From JACRLV01 sp045863555 (GTDB lineage Bacteria; Planctomycetota; Phycisphaerae; UBA1845; Fen-1342): a stretch of DNA of 64,000 nucleotides. The stretch spans positions 62,001 to 126,000 of the forward strand of contig BTUU01000012.1 in NCBI GenBank assembly GCA_045863555.1, read 5' to 3'. Positions 12,484-21,547 of this stretch are shown here, in pieces. A model generated the notes under the pieces. The model worked only from the letters and a program-made list of their open reading frames with translations, had not been told where the DNA came from and ran no database searches. Within the stretch, counting starts at the first letter, position 1. Every line of letters starts with the position of its first letter. The translations under genes and the position numbers were made by a program.

Positions 12484-13061
12484 AAGGGAACTCGGCCCCA
12501 ATCCGCGATTGCCCGCCGTGCGGCCGTCCGCGGGAGAAGGTGCGCAGCGCGCGTGTACATTCGTGGGGCGCTCCTTCTGATTAATGTCTCGGTCCTCAAC
12601 CTAGGCACAGGGCCGCGAAACCGTGAACTGCGCATCTTCGGTTTCAACTCTCGCCGCAGGGCCACCCGTCGCACCGCGAATCCGTCTGCGCGCCTGGGTT
12701 CCCGGGGGAATTCTCCCCGCGCAAATCGCCGAACGCGGCGTGAGGCAGCCAGACTGCGCGAATCTGGCGGTTCCTGGCGGCGGCTGGCGCGGGAACCGAA
12801 GAAAGCGAAACGCGAAGTGAGCATGAGAACGCAACCGAGGCCACGCAGGCCGTCGATGACGGCGGGCATCGGCTCGCCACCAGCCGCGGCTCATCCCCCG
12901 AAGCCTGCGCCGCACGCAGTTCACCGGCAACGATCAACGCGCCTCCTCTTGTTTCGGCTACCCTCAAGCTCAATAAGGTCGATCCCGTGCCCGCTGCGAC
13001 GCGAACGCCGCCGCGCGCGGATCTCTGATGCGCTCCAACGTGGTCCGCGAACGGATCGAAC
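12484..13061. other. Stretch without a recognisable gene
   Basis: This region between the hairpin array and the metallophosphoesterase gene has open frames on both strands, but all are arginine/proline-rich translations with no family resemblance. No tRNA, promoter or transposase remnant was recognised. Confidence 0.5.
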
Positions 13062-13856
13062 ATGCGCCTGACCTGGGCCACCGACATTCATCTCGACTTC
13101 GTGCCCGACGACGAGCACGGCGATTTCTACGCGCGCCTGCTGGCGGAAGACCCGAGCGCGATCCTCCTCTCAGGCGACATCGCCAACGGCCGTAAGGTCT
13201 GCGCTGTGCTCGCTGATCTGGCCCGGTTTGTTGCCCGGCCGGTCTATTTCGTACTGGGCAACCACGACTACTACGGCCGCTCGGTCCGCGAATTCCGGGC
13301 CACGGTGACCGAGTTCGCCGCGGCGACGCCTCACCTGCACTACCTCACGGCCGGCGGAATCGTCGAACTGAACGCCGAGACGGCGCTGATCGGGCATGAC
13401 GGCTGGGCCGATGCGCGTTTCGGCCGCTACGAGCGCTCGACCGTTATCCTGAGTGATTTCGTGCAGATCGAGGAATTTGCTTACAGTCAGGGCGCGATCC
13501 GCCGACGGATCATGGAGCAGTTGGCACAGGACGCCGCGGACCATCTCGGGCGTCTCCTGCCCGACGCGGCCGCGCGTTTTCAACGGCTGTTCGTGCTTAC
13601 GCACGTGCCGCCGTTTGCCGGAGCGAGCCGCTACGACGGGCGGCCGTCGGACTCCTCGTGGCTCCCTTTTTTTACGTCGAAGGTGGTCGGCGACGTGCTA
13701 CAGGGCATCCTTGTGGACTTCCCGAACTGCCAGACGACGGTCCTGTGCGGACACACACACGGGGCTGCCGACGTTCAGATCTTGCCCAATCTGCGCGTCA
13801 TCGCCGGATACGCGGAGTACCGAGAACCGGCCATCCAGCAGACCTTCGTCATCTGA
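13062..13856 (+). CDS. Metallophosphoesterase
   Basis: A 264-residue calcineurin-like phosphoesterase. The five metal-binding blocks are visible in order: D8-x-H10 (ATDIHLD), GD at 38-39 (LLSGDIANG), GNHD at 66-69 (LGNHDYYG), TH in LTHVPPF and GHTHG near residue 233. There is no signal peptide, so it acts in the cytoplasm. The substrate cannot be inferred; relatives include phosphodiesterases and nucleases. It stands alone between repeat-rich regions and converges on the secreted protein gene that follows. Confidence 0.88.
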   Translation: MRLTWATDIHLDFVPDDEHGDFYARLLAEDPSAILLSGDIANGRKVCAVLADLARFVARPVYFVLGNHDYYGRSVREFRATVTEFAAATPHLHYLTAGGIVELNAETALIGHDGWADARFGRYERSTVILSDFVQIEEFAYSQGAIRRRIMEQLAQDAADHLGRLLPDAAARFQRLFVLTHVPPFAGASRYDGRPSDSSWLPFFTSKVVGDVLQGILVDFPNCQTTVLCGHTHGAADVQILPNLRVIAGYAEYREPAIQQTFVI

Positions 13857-13934
13857 GGAAAGCGCCCGCCTGGCGGTCCGCACAGCGCGCGGGCCGCGCA
13901 GATTGTCGAGGTTCCGCTACAGCTAACGCGCCGT

Positions 13935-14987
13935 TCAGCGGACTGACGCGGCGGGGGCCTTCGTATTCGCGGCCGAGGCGCCGCCGGTCAGGTCCACCAC
14001 GCGATAGTCGCTCGGCGGAGCGAAGAGCGCGTCAGAGATGTCCGGGTTGATGCGTGCGCTGTCCACATGGCGTTCGATTACGGTCGGCGTAATCGGCGTC
14101 GCGGGATACTCCGATCGCGTCTCAAACGGCAGCCAGACGCCGTCGACGCACCGGAAGTCGGATGCCGTCAACACTTGAACGAGTTCCCCGCCTGCATCGA
14201 AGCCCCGCAACTCGGTCATTGCATATCCCTTTTCGGCGTCCACGGTCGCTTCGAACACTGTCCGCCCGCTCGTCCTGCTCTTTGCGATGATCTGGAATCG
14301 CTTCTCGCCCGCCGCGCGGACCTCCAGCGAGAAATCTTCACCGAATAGGTACTCCGGCAGCAGACCGAGCTGTGCCTCCTCGCGATCGAGCGACGTCTGC
14401 GGAAAGGAGTTGATCGTCGCGAGCTTGCCGGCGCGCGGCGTGTGCAACTGGATTTCCGGCTTGCCCTCCTCCGAGATCAGCGAGCCGGTCCGGTCGAGCG
14501 ACATCAACTGCCCTTGTCCGAGCCGCTGCTCCTTGCCCATCTTGGTCAGATTGCGCGGGTCCACGTCGTCCCGCCGGGCCCGGCGATGGTCGCGGTCGAT
14601 GGTGGTCGTGCGGCGCACGCTACTGGTGGCATTCATTTGCTCGATGACGAGCGAGGCTTCGAAGCTCCCGTACTGCCCATCCGCCTGCTCGTTGATCTCC
14701 TGAATGCGTTTCTTCGATTCGCCGGTAAACGCGGCTTGCTTCAGTTGCCAGGCCCGCCCGTCCTCAATCCTGCGCGCTTCCTGGGCGCGCCGTTCCTCAA
14801 CAGGGACGGTCCGTTGCAGTTCCACCCGCTCCTCAACGACAATCGTCCGCACGCTCGCAAGATTCTGGCGGTTTTTCTCGCGAAGCGACTCGACCGAGAC
14901 GTCGCCCGCATGCGCCGGCATCGCGAAGAGCGGCAGCGACAGCAGACCTGTGAACACACACGCGTTTCTGGAGAGCAAACGTGACAT
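13935..14987 (-). CDS. Secreted protein of unknown function
   Basis: A 350-residue protein with a clear Sec signal peptide (hydrophobic LFAMP region, cleavage after AHA near residue 27). The first third after the signal is charged and helical. The rest looks like beta strands interspersed with short motifs (VWLPFETRSEYP, VQVLTASDFRCVDG), reminiscent of the LolA-like beta-sheet proteins common in planctomycetes, though I cannot prove this. An AGGAG ribosome-binding site lies 6 bp upstream of the ATG. It has no operon partner: the metallophosphoesterase converges on it and a repeat array lies upstream. Confidence 0.7.
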   Translation of the reverse strand: MSRLLSRNACVFTGLLSLPLFAMPAHAGDVSVESLREKNRQNLASVRTIVVEERVELQRTVPVEERRAQEARRIEDGRAWQLKQAAFTGESKKRIQEINEQADGQYGSFEASLVIEQMNATSSVRRTTTIDRDHRRARRDDVDPRNLTKMGKEQRLGQGQLMSLDRTGSLISEEGKPEIQLHTPRAGKLATINSFPQTSLDREEAQLGLLPEYLFGEDFSLEVRAAGEKRFQIIAKSRTSGRTVFEATVDAEKGYAMTELRGFDAGGELVQVLTASDFRCVDGVWLPFETRSEYPATPITPTVIERHVDSARINPDISDALFAPPSDYRVVDLTGGASAANTKAPAASVR

Positions 14988-15527
14988 GAACGACTCCTGC
15001 TGATGAGAACCGTCGTCGCGAGCCGCCGGTGCAAACGCAGCCCGGCATCATTTGTACGTGCTACCCCTCCGATGGTGACATGTCAAGAAAAACAAATACC
15101 ATCGTCCATTGATAGCGCGATGCCGGGGTGAATACTCATTCAGACGCATCCGGCGGGTGGTCGTCGTTAAGAACCCCCTGACTCCCAACCCTGCTTGGAA
15201 TACGCCGCCGGATTCCGCCAATTCGGCGCACTCGCCGCACGAACAGCTCGCGTGCCCCGGCGCGCGGCTAGAGTCATGACGTACGCGGCTTCTGGAGGTC
15301 CGTTTGGACGCGCGATTGTGCGCCGGTGATAGCAAGATGCTCAAAATGAAATCGCGTTTGACTTTCCGGGTGCCTCGCAATCGTTCGGAAACGCGATTTT
15401 ATGGGAAGATGATCAAAATCCGTCCACACACAGCCTTGATCATCTTGAGCAGGTTGAGTTCGCGGCTCGCGCAGCGCGAGAGTGGTTTTGCCGCCCCAGG
15501 CGCGACGCGTATGCGAGCGGTGGACCG
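14988..15527. other. Stretch without a recognisable gene
   Basis: The region upstream of the secreted protein gene contains no credible coding sequence. It is less GC-rich than its surroundings in parts (15080-15120 and 15340-15440), and imperfect copies of GATCATCTTGAGC-like sequence occur near 15330 and 15440. It presumably holds the promoter of the minus-strand gene, but no clear -35/-10 pair was picked. Confidence 0.4.
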
Positions 15528-15682
15528 CACCACTGGCGTGGTGGGTTCGGAATCCCCACACCACTTGCGTGGTGGGTTCGGATTTCGCGCACCACTGGCG
15601 TGGTGGGTTCAGATTATCCGCACCACTCGCGTGGTGGGTTCGGAATCCCCGCACCACTGGCGTGGTGGGTTCGGATGGATGC
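15528..15682. repeat. Five-unit hairpin array (31-bp period)
   Basis: Units start at 15528, 15559, 15590, 15621 and 15652, each exactly 31 bp. The core is CACCAC-TNGC-GTGGTG with variation only in the loop (TGGC, TTGC, TCGC), followed by GGTTCGGA and a variable tail. It is the reverse-orientation relative of the array at 12340. It ends one base before the stop codon of the methyltransferase gene on the minus strand, so it sits in the 3' region of that transcript. Confidence 0.88.
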
Positions 15683-15683
15683 A

Positions 15684-16472
15684 TCAGCGGTGCGTCACGC
15701 GGAAGATCCGACCCTCGATCGGCTTGCCTTTCGTGTCCGGCAGGCCGATGCCGTCGATCGGCGGGCGCGAGTGCGGCGAGCATTCGACGTGCAGGTTGCA
15801 GTGCCGCGCGATCGTCTCGAAGTCATTGGCGACGGAGCGGTTCGCGTCGCAGATCAGCGCGAAGCCGTCCGGGGCGAGATGATGCTCGATGAACCGCGCG
15901 ATGGGCGAGAGATGGCGCGTCTCGTAGAGGACGTCGGCCGCGACGATCCGGTCGAGCCGCAGGTCGGAGTAGCGCTCGCGCCAGTCGATGAACCGGACCT
16001 CCGGCGGGGGGATGCGATTGTGCGCCGCGCTCTGAAGCACGAACGTCAGCGCGTCGTCCTCATAATCCGAGACGATCACGCGGTAGCCCAGCCCGCACGC
16101 GACGAGCCCGACCAGGCCGAGGCCGCACCCGAGCTCCAGGACGCGGGGCGGCGTCACGTCCGACGCCGCGGATTCGGCCGCACCGACCGCGCCGGACGGC
16201 TTTGCGGCTGGGTGGCGCGGGGTCGGAGCGGCCTCGCCCGTCGCCGCCACGCTGTCCGCCACCCGCGGCCACCGCGCGACCTCCTCGGCCAGCAGGATCG
16301 CTCCCGGCCAGAGATTCGCCCAGTAGGGCATGAACTCGTCGGCGTCGAAGCGGGCCCGCACGCGCGGATCGTCGAGCAGCGTCTCGTAATTGTCCGGCCC
16401 GAGCAGTTCGATCGGCCGCCCGCCGAGTTCGAGCCGCCAGATTTTCACGGGATAGCCGCGCAACACCTTCAC
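15684..16472 (-). CDS. SAM-dependent methyltransferase (lysine-MTase-like)
   Basis: A 262-residue class I methyltransferase. Motif I (LELGCGLGLVG) is at residues 112-122, preceded by the MPYWANLWPGAILLAEE segment that is typical of the METTL/FAM86-like protein lysine methyltransferases; SDYEDDAL and VAADVLYE follow as motifs II and III. An alanine-rich stretch at about 71-107 interrupts the N-terminal part and may be a lineage-specific insert. The start was taken as the GTG at 16472 because a GGGGGA site lies 7 bp upstream and the reading frame further up has no conserved sequence. The substrate is unknown. Confidence 0.8.
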   Translation of the reverse strand: MKVLRGYPVKIWRLELGGRPIELLGPDNYETLLDDPRVRARFDADEFMPYWANLWPGAILLAEEVARWPRVADSVAATGEAAPTPRHPAAKPSGAVGAAESAASDVTPPRVLELGCGLGLVGLVACGLGYRVIVSDYEDDALTFVLQSAAHNRIPPPEVRFIDWRERYSDLRLDRIVAADVLYETRHLSPIARFIEHHLAPDGFALICDANRSVANDFETIARHCNLHVECSPHSRPPIDGIGLPDTKGKPIEGRIFRVTHR

Positions 16473-16547
16473 AGAAATTCCCCCATGACCGCAGGCGGCC
16501 GGGCCGGTACGATCCCAGTATACGCTTGGGCACGCGCGGAGCCGACC

Positions 16548-17075
16548 GTGGCCATCCATCCCGATTCGAAAGCCGTCACGCAGCACGCCCGCCTGGAGCG
16601 GTTCGAGCCCGACGGCGCAGCGCGGATCGCCAGCTGGGTCGCGACGCGCGAGGAAGCGTACATGCTCGCGCCGCGGACGGCCCCGCCGATCACGCCGGCC
16701 CGCGTGCTCGAATGGCTCGTGCCCGGCGTGGAGGCGTTCTGGCTGCATCTCGACGGCGTGGACGAGCCGATCGGCTACGGCGAGCTGAATGTCCTGAACG
16801 AGCGGCACCGCGAGTACTGGCTCGGCCACCTGATCGTCGCGCCGGCGTATCGCGGGCGCGGCCACGGGCGCGAGCTGACGCGGCTGCTCATGGAGCGGGC
16901 GTTTCTGATCCGCGGGGCGAGCCGGGTGAGCCTGGTGGTGTTTCCCGAGAACCACGCGGCGATCGCGAGCTATCGTGCGGCCGGGCTGTATCCCGACGGC
17001 ATGGAGCATCACGACCTTCCGCCGTACCATTGCCGGGCGCGGCTTCTGCGCATGGCGGCGGATTCGCTCGACTGA
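16548..17075 (+). CDS. GNAT-family N-acetyltransferase
   Basis: A 175-residue acetyltransferase. The acetyl-CoA binding motif is clear: HLIVAPAYRGRGHGRELTRL (motif A, with R/Q-x-x-G-x-G), followed by SLVVFPENHAAIASYRAAG, the typical motif B with the asparagine and tyrosine. The GTG at 16548 is taken as the start; the frame is open far upstream but only as an antisense shadow of the methyltransferase gene. It is divergent from that gene, with 75 bp between the starts. The substrate cannot be inferred. Confidence 0.85.
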   Translation: MAIHPDSKAVTQHARLERFEPDGAARIASWVATREEAYMLAPRTAPPITPARVLEWLVPGVEAFWLHLDGVDEPIGYGELNVLNERHREYWLGHLIVAPAYRGRGHGRELTRLLMERAFLIRGASRVSLVVFPENHAAIASYRAAGLYPDGMEHHDLPPYHCRARLLRMAADSLD

Positions 17076-17186
17076 CGGGGCGGAGCGGCCGTTGACAATG
17101 GCAGCGCGTCGGGCGTATTTTCCGCCCGGTCGCGAATCGAGCGCGGTTCACGGATGGCCGCGGCGGATGGCGACGGGAGGCAGTCC

Positions 17187-17522
17187 ATGCCGGTCGAAAA
17201 CTGGTCGGAAACGGTGGTCCTGGGCGAGCTGGGCGACGATCCGCAGTATACCGACGACCTCTCGGCGATCATCGAACAGTGCACGGCGAACCCGAATCTC
17301 GACGTGCTGCTGAATTTCAGCGCGATCACGTATCTGAACTCCTCGAACATCGCGAAGCTGCTGAAGCTGCGAAAGCTGGTGACGATCACGAACAGCCGCA
17401 AGCTCAAGCTCTGCGGCATCAACCGGCAGGTCTGGGGCGTGTTCCTCGTGACCGGCCTCGATCGCATCTTCGACGTCTGCGACGACGTGCCGACCGGCCT
17501 GGCTTCGCTTCAGATCGGATAG
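17187..17522 (+). CDS. STAS-domain protein (anti-sigma factor antagonist type)
   Basis: A 111-residue single STAS domain, the fold of SpoIIAA-like antagonists that bind and release anti-sigma factors or act as adaptors in partner-switching. The core ...LLNFSAITYLNSSNIAKLLK... has the usual strand-helix with serines where SpoIIAA is phosphorylated (NSSN). The ATG at 17187 has a GGGAGG site 6 bp upstream, which favours it over the ATG at 17154. No kinase or phosphatase gene is adjacent, but a PP2C-type phosphatase is encoded at 41410-42354. Confidence 0.85.
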   Translation: MPVENWSETVVLGELGDDPQYTDDLSAIIEQCTANPNLDVLLNFSAITYLNSSNIAKLLKLRKLVTITNSRKLKLCGINRQVWGVFLVTGLDRIFDVCDDVPTGLASLQIG

Positions 17523-17640
17523 GCCGGCCGCCCACCGGTTCGGCCCGCGCGGATCGAGACCCCGCTGACGGCGAGGTTGTCTTCCAGCCGGGTGCTCCGC
17601 GTGCAGGAAACTCCTCGCCCGCGGCGGTAGTCTTTCCCCT

Positions 17641-18192
17641 GTGACGGCAACGAACCCAAATCCACCGCTCTCGCCCGCGGAGATTCGCGCCCGGGTGACG
17701 TATGACGACGCCCGCCTCCTCGCGGAATGCGAACTGCATATCCACCGCACCGGCGGCCCCGGCGGCCAGCACCGCAACAAGGTCGAAACGGCGATCCGGC
17801 TGATCCATCGGCCAACCGGCGTGACGGTTAGCGCCGGCGAGACGCGGTCGCAGCATGAGAACAAGGCGCGGGCCCTGGCGCGGCTGCGCGAGGCGCTGGC
17901 CGTCGGATTCCGCATTCCGCCCACGGACGCGGCTCAATGGCCCGAAACGGCGCGTCCCTCGGGCGGGCGGCTGCGTGTCAGCGATCACAACGCGGGCCTC
18001 GCGGAAGTCCTGGGTCTGGTCCTCGATGCCTTCGCGGCGGCGGGCGGCAGTCCATCGGCTGCCGCAGAGCGGCTGGGGATCTCGTCGTCCAGCCTGACGA
18101 AATTCCTGGCGGATCATCCGCGGGCGTGGGTCGAGGCGAACCGAATCCGGGCGGAGGTCGGGGCGGGGCCGCTGCGAAATCCGCGATCCTGA
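17641..18192 (+). CDS. Release-factor-like protein with GGQ motif
   Basis: A 183-residue protein with the peptidyl-tRNA hydrolysis domain of class I release factors. The catalytic GGQ is at residues 41-43 in the context RTGGPGGQHRNKVETAIRL, and a GETRSQHENK segment follows. The codon-recognition domain is missing, as in ribosome-rescue factors of the ArfB/PrfH type. The C-terminal third (AAERLGISSSSLTKFL) looks like a helix-turn-helix rather than ArfB's basic tail, so it is not a simple ArfB. The GTG start gives a sensible N-terminus. It is followed 15 bp later by an aldehyde dehydrogenase gene. Confidence 0.85.
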   Translation: MTATNPNPPLSPAEIRARVTYDDARLLAECELHIHRTGGPGGQHRNKVETAIRLIHRPTGVTVSAGETRSQHENKARALARLREALAVGFRIPPTDAAQWPETARPSGGRLRVSDHNAGLAEVLGLVLDAFAAAGGSPSAAAERLGISSSSLTKFLADHPRAWVEANRIRAEVGAGPLRNPRS

Positions 18193-18207
18193 GGCAAGGA
18201 GCATCCC

Positions 18208-19641
18208 ATGCGCGAGACCTATCCACTCTACCTCGCGAGCCGGCCGCAGCAGCCGAATGTCGATCTCGTCGTGCACGACAAGTATCGTGGGACAACGATG
18301 GCGCGCGTGGCGAGCGCGGATGCGGAGATCGTCGAAACGGCGATCGCGGCCGCGACGGCGGCGTTTTCCCGGACGCGGGCGCTGCCTGCGTATCGGCGAC
18401 AGGGCATCCTGAATCACGTCGTGGCGAAGATTGAAGCGCGGAAAGAGGAGCTCGCGGAGGCGGTGTGCCTCGAGGCGGGCAAGCCGATCCGCGATGCCCG
18501 GGCCGAGGTCGGGCGGACGGTCGATACGCTGCGCATCGCGGCCGAGGAGGCGGTGCGGGTCCGCGGCGAGTATGACCCGCTGGATATCAGCGCCCGGGCG
18601 GAGGGGTGCGAGTCGATCCTGCGGCGGTTTCCGATCGGGCCGTGCGCGTTCATCACACCGTTCAACTTCCCGCTGAATCTCGCGGCGCACAAGATCGGCC
18701 CGGCGATCGCTGTTGGGTGCCCGTTCGTGCTCAAACCGGCGTCGGCAACGCCCATCAGCGCGCTGCTCCTGGGCGAGATCCTGGCCGAGACGGAATGGCC
18801 GGAGGGTGCGTTCAGCATTCTGCCGTGCCGTCCGGCGATCGCGGCGGCGCTGGTGACGGATGAGCGGATTCGCAAGCTGAGCTTCACGGGGTCGCCGGCG
18901 GTGGGCTGGGCGATGAAGTCGAAGGCGGGGCGGAAGCGGGTGACGCTGGAGCTGGGCGGGAACGCGCCGTGCATTGTCGACGCGGATGCGGATGTGGCAT
19001 ACGCGGCGGATCGAATCACGGTCGGGGCGTTCTATCAGTCGGGGCAGAGCTGCATCAGCGTTCAGCGGGTCATTGCGCACGAGCGGGTCTACGACGCGCT
19101 GAAGGCGGCGCTGGTCGAGCGGGCGCTGAAGCTGAAGGCGGGCGATCCGCGGAATGAGGAGACGTTCCTCGGGCCGCTGATCACCGAGCAGGACGCCGTT
19201 CGCGTCGAAACGTGGATCAACGAAGCCGTGGCGGGCGGGGCGAAGCTGCTGTGCGGGGGGCGGCGCGAGCGATCGGTGATCAGCGCGGCCTACCTGGAGG
19301 ATGTCGCGCCGACGATGCGGGTTTCGTGCCAGGAGGTTTTCGGGCCGGTGGCGGTGCTGGAGCGGTTCAGCGATTTCAAGGCGGCGGTCGCGGCGGCGAA
19401 TGCGTCGGAATTCGGCCTCCAGGCGGGCGTATTCACGAAGAATCTCGACCACGCCTGGTACGCGTACAACGAATTGGAGTATGGCGGAGTCGTGATCAAC
19501 GACATCCCGTCGTTTCGCGTCGACAGCATGGCGTACGGCGGCGTGAAGGCGAGCGGGTTCGGGCGCGAGGGCGTGCGGTTCGCGATGGCGGACATGACGG
19601 AGCCGCGGCTGCTGGTGCTGTCGAAGGTGGGACGGCTTTGA
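18208..19641 (+). CDS. Aldehyde dehydrogenase
   Basis: A 477-residue NAD(P)-dependent aldehyde dehydrogenase. The general-base glutamate is E248 (LELGGNAP) and the catalytic cysteine is C282 (GQSCISVQR). The FITPFNFPLN and FTGSPAVG cofactor-loop motifs and the closing GGVKASGFGREG are standard. The length is normal. The sequence resembles the group that includes lactaldehyde and non-phosphorylating glyceraldehyde-3-phosphate dehydrogenases, but the substrate cannot be told. It is in a run of plus-strand genes (release-factor-like, this, gluzincin) with 15 to 33 bp between stops and starts, possibly an operon. Confidence 0.93.
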   Translation: MRETYPLYLASRPQQPNVDLVVHDKYRGTTMARVASADAEIVETAIAAATAAFSRTRALPAYRRQGILNHVVAKIEARKEELAEAVCLEAGKPIRDARAEVGRTVDTLRIAAEEAVRVRGEYDPLDISARAEGCESILRRFPIGPCAFITPFNFPLNLAAHKIGPAIAVGCPFVLKPASATPISALLLGEILAETEWPEGAFSILPCRPAIAAALVTDERIRKLSFTGSPAVGWAMKSKAGRKRVTLELGGNAPCIVDADADVAYAADRITVGAFYQSGQSCISVQRVIAHERVYDALKAALVERALKLKAGDPRNEETFLGPLITEQDAVRVETWINEAVAGGAKLLCGGRRERSVISAAYLEDVAPTMRVSCQEVFGPVAVLERFSDFKAAVAAANASEFGLQAGVFTKNLDHAWYAYNELEYGGVVINDIPSFRVDSMAYGGVKASGFGREGVRFAMADMTEPRLLVLSKVGRL

Positions 19642-19674
19642 GCCGTGAGGCGGTAGCCAGTCAGCGAGGGCGCA

Positions 19675-20661
19675 GTGTCTGAAGAGCGGGTCACGCAGCC
19701 GGACGACGGAGCCCTGCGAGGAATACTCGAGCAAAGCGCCGTCGTCGAACACGGCTTCGCGCATCCCGACTGGTCGTCCGTGTCCGAGTGGGTCACGGCG
19801 CGCGTCGCAGAAGAAGAATGGCAGCGTGTATACCACCGCCTGGCGCGACTCTGGGTCGAGCGCCTCCGACAGAGCTGGCCCGGAGCCGCGATCCTGGACT
19901 GCGGGGACTTCCTCCTGCTCACCGATCTCGATCCGTCGAGCGCCGCGAGGCTTCTCCGCTTCGCAGAGGATGCGTGGAAGCGCGTTTTGGGGTTCCTGAG
20001 CCCGCTTGCCGAAGACGGCGGGTACGGGCCGCATGTACTTCTTTCGTTTCGCGGCCATGAACGATTCGTAGATTACATCGCTCATTTCCTGCCCGAAGAG
20101 GAGAGTTCGCGGCCGGGCGGCGTCCTGCTCACGCGAGGATACGTGCACATCGCGATTCGCGCGGGCAAGCCCAGCGACTACGAGAGCACGCTGGTTCACG
20201 AGTTGATTCACTTGAGCATCGTCCAGCGTTCGCTTCCACTCTGGCTCGATGAAGGGCTCACGCAAATCTGCGAAGATCGGATCGCTGGGAGGGATCCGCT
20301 TCAGATTGACGTTCGGGAAATGCTCCGAGTCCGCGAGTACTGGCGCGAGTCTGGCCGTCTCACCGATTTTTGGACCGGCGCGGGATTCTTCGATTCTGTC
20401 GATCCGCATGCGGCCTATCTGCTGGCGCGCGTCCTCGTCGCAAATCTATGGTCGAGATATGGCGCGCAATTTCTTGAGTTTGCGCGACAGGCCGATTGGA
20501 CCGACGCGGGCGAGGCCGCGGCTTTGCGGTGTTTCGGCGTCGGGCTGTCCGGTTGTGCCGAGACGTTTTTGGGAGCGGGGCAGTGGTTTGACGGCGATGC
20601 GTTTCGACCAGCGATGTCCGAATGGGCATCGGACGAGGAGCAGTCGCGCGAAAACGGCTGA
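19675..20661 (+). CDS. Gluzincin-type metallopeptidase-like protein
   Basis: A 328-residue protein with a zinc-peptidase core: HELIH at residues 175-179 and, 14 residues on, LWLDEGL with E193 as the third ligand, the arrangement of the peptidase MA clan (gluzincins). The N-terminal half is helical with no signal peptide, and the C-terminal part (HAAYLLARVLVANLWSRYG) follows the pattern of DUF1570-like planctomycete proteins. The start is a GTG. The role is unknown; it may process a peptide or be a structural relative. It is 33 bp after the aldehyde dehydrogenase and 88 bp before etfB. Confidence 0.75.
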   Translation: MSEERVTQPDDGALRGILEQSAVVEHGFAHPDWSSVSEWVTARVAEEEWQRVYHRLARLWVERLRQSWPGAAILDCGDFLLLTDLDPSSAARLLRFAEDAWKRVLGFLSPLAEDGGYGPHVLLSFRGHERFVDYIAHFLPEEESSRPGGVLLTRGYVHIAIRAGKPSDYESTLVHELIHLSIVQRSLPLWLDEGLTQICEDRIAGRDPLQIDVREMLRVREYWRESGRLTDFWTGAGFFDSVDPHAAYLLARVLVANLWSRYGAQFLEFARQADWTDAGEAAALRCFGVGLSGCAETFLGAGQWFDGDAFRPAMSEWASDEEQSRENG

Positions 20662-20749
20662 ACGACGGGGTTTTCGCGTTTGGCCGCTCAGGCTATGATG
20701 CTGAACTCTGGTCTCGGCGGACATTTGACCCCTGAACATCGGGTATGCG

Positions 20750-21547
20750 ATGAAGATTCTCGTGGTTGTAAAACAGGTCCCGGATTCGACGACCGCCATC
20801 AAGGTGAAGCCGGATGGGTCGGATATCGAGCGGGCCGGCGTGAAAATGGTGATGAACCCGTTCGACGAGTTCGCGATCGAACTCGCCGTTCAGTTGCGCG
20901 AGCATGGAACACTGGTGACGCAGATTACGGCGCTGACCGTTGGCCCGGCCGGCGCGGCTGCGGCGGCGCTCCAGCCCGCACTGGCGGTCGGGGCGGACGA
21001 CGGCATCCATCTCCAGGATGCGGCTTTTGACGCACTCGACGAGCTCCAGACCGCGGCGGTGATCGCGGCGACCGTGCGGGACGGTGGATACGACCTGATT
21101 CTGCGCGGCAAGCAGGAAATCGACCTCGATAGCGGCCAGTTGGGGCCCGCGCTGGCGGAGTTTCTCGATCTGCCGCACGTCGGCGCGTGCACGAAGCTGG
21201 CGCTGGCGGCGGATGGGAAGACGATCACGGCGAACCGGCGGATTGAGGGGGCCGAGGAAATCGTCTCGGTGCCATTGCCAGCGGTCGTCACGTGCGAGAA
21301 GGGGCTGCCGGAGATGCGCTACCCGTCGCTGCCAAACCTGATGAAGGCCAAGAAGAAACCGGTGAAGGTGATCACGAAGGCGGATGTGGCGGCGCTGGCG
21401 GACATTGTCGCGACGATCGGCGGGACGAGGATGAGCAAGATCGCCGCGCCGCCGCAGCGGCCGCCGGGCAAGGTGCTCAAAGGTGATGCGGGCGAGACGG
21501 TGCCGCAGCTGGTGAAACTGCTGCGCGAAGAAGCGAAGGTGATTTAG
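20750..21547 (+). CDS. etfB: Electron transfer flavoprotein beta subunit
   Basis: A 265-residue ETF beta subunit. It begins with MKILVVVKQVPDSTTAIKV and has VMNPFDEFAIELA, the family signature near residue 40, followed by LILRGKQEIDLDSGQ and LPAVVTCEKGLPEMRYPSLP, both typical of ETF-beta. It carries the AMP site, while the FAD sits on the partner. With ETF alpha it transfers electrons from acyl-CoA and similar dehydrogenases to the quinone pool. The downstream partner etfA is separated from it by about 500 bp carrying an S23-type gene inside inverted repeats. Confidence 0.96.
   Translation: MKILVVVKQVPDSTTAIKVKPDGSDIERAGVKMVMNPFDEFAIELAVQLREHGTLVTQITALTVGPAGAAAAALQPALAVGADDGIHLQDAAFDALDELQTAAVIAATVRDGGYDLILRGKQEIDLDSGQLGPALAEFLDLPHVGACTKLALAADGKTITANRRIEGAEEIVSVPLPAVVTCEKGLPEMRYPSLPNLMKAKKKPVKVITKADVAALADIVATIGGTRMSKIAAPPQRPPGKVLKGDAGETVPQLVKLLREEAKVI

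Noticed and set aside
12136..13071. Open frames reading through the hairpin array and the following stretch
   Set aside because: They translate the repeats into HHASGAAPPEP-like peptides with no domain; the array explains them.
12340..15682. The two arrays as CRISPR loci
   Set aside because: There are no unique spacers: the linkers are nearly the same in every unit, the core is a perfect palindrome, and no cas gene is present.
17419..20409. A 996-codon open frame antisense to the aldehyde dehydrogenase and its neighbours
   Set aside because: It covers several conserved genes on the other strand and has only arginine-rich antisense sequence.
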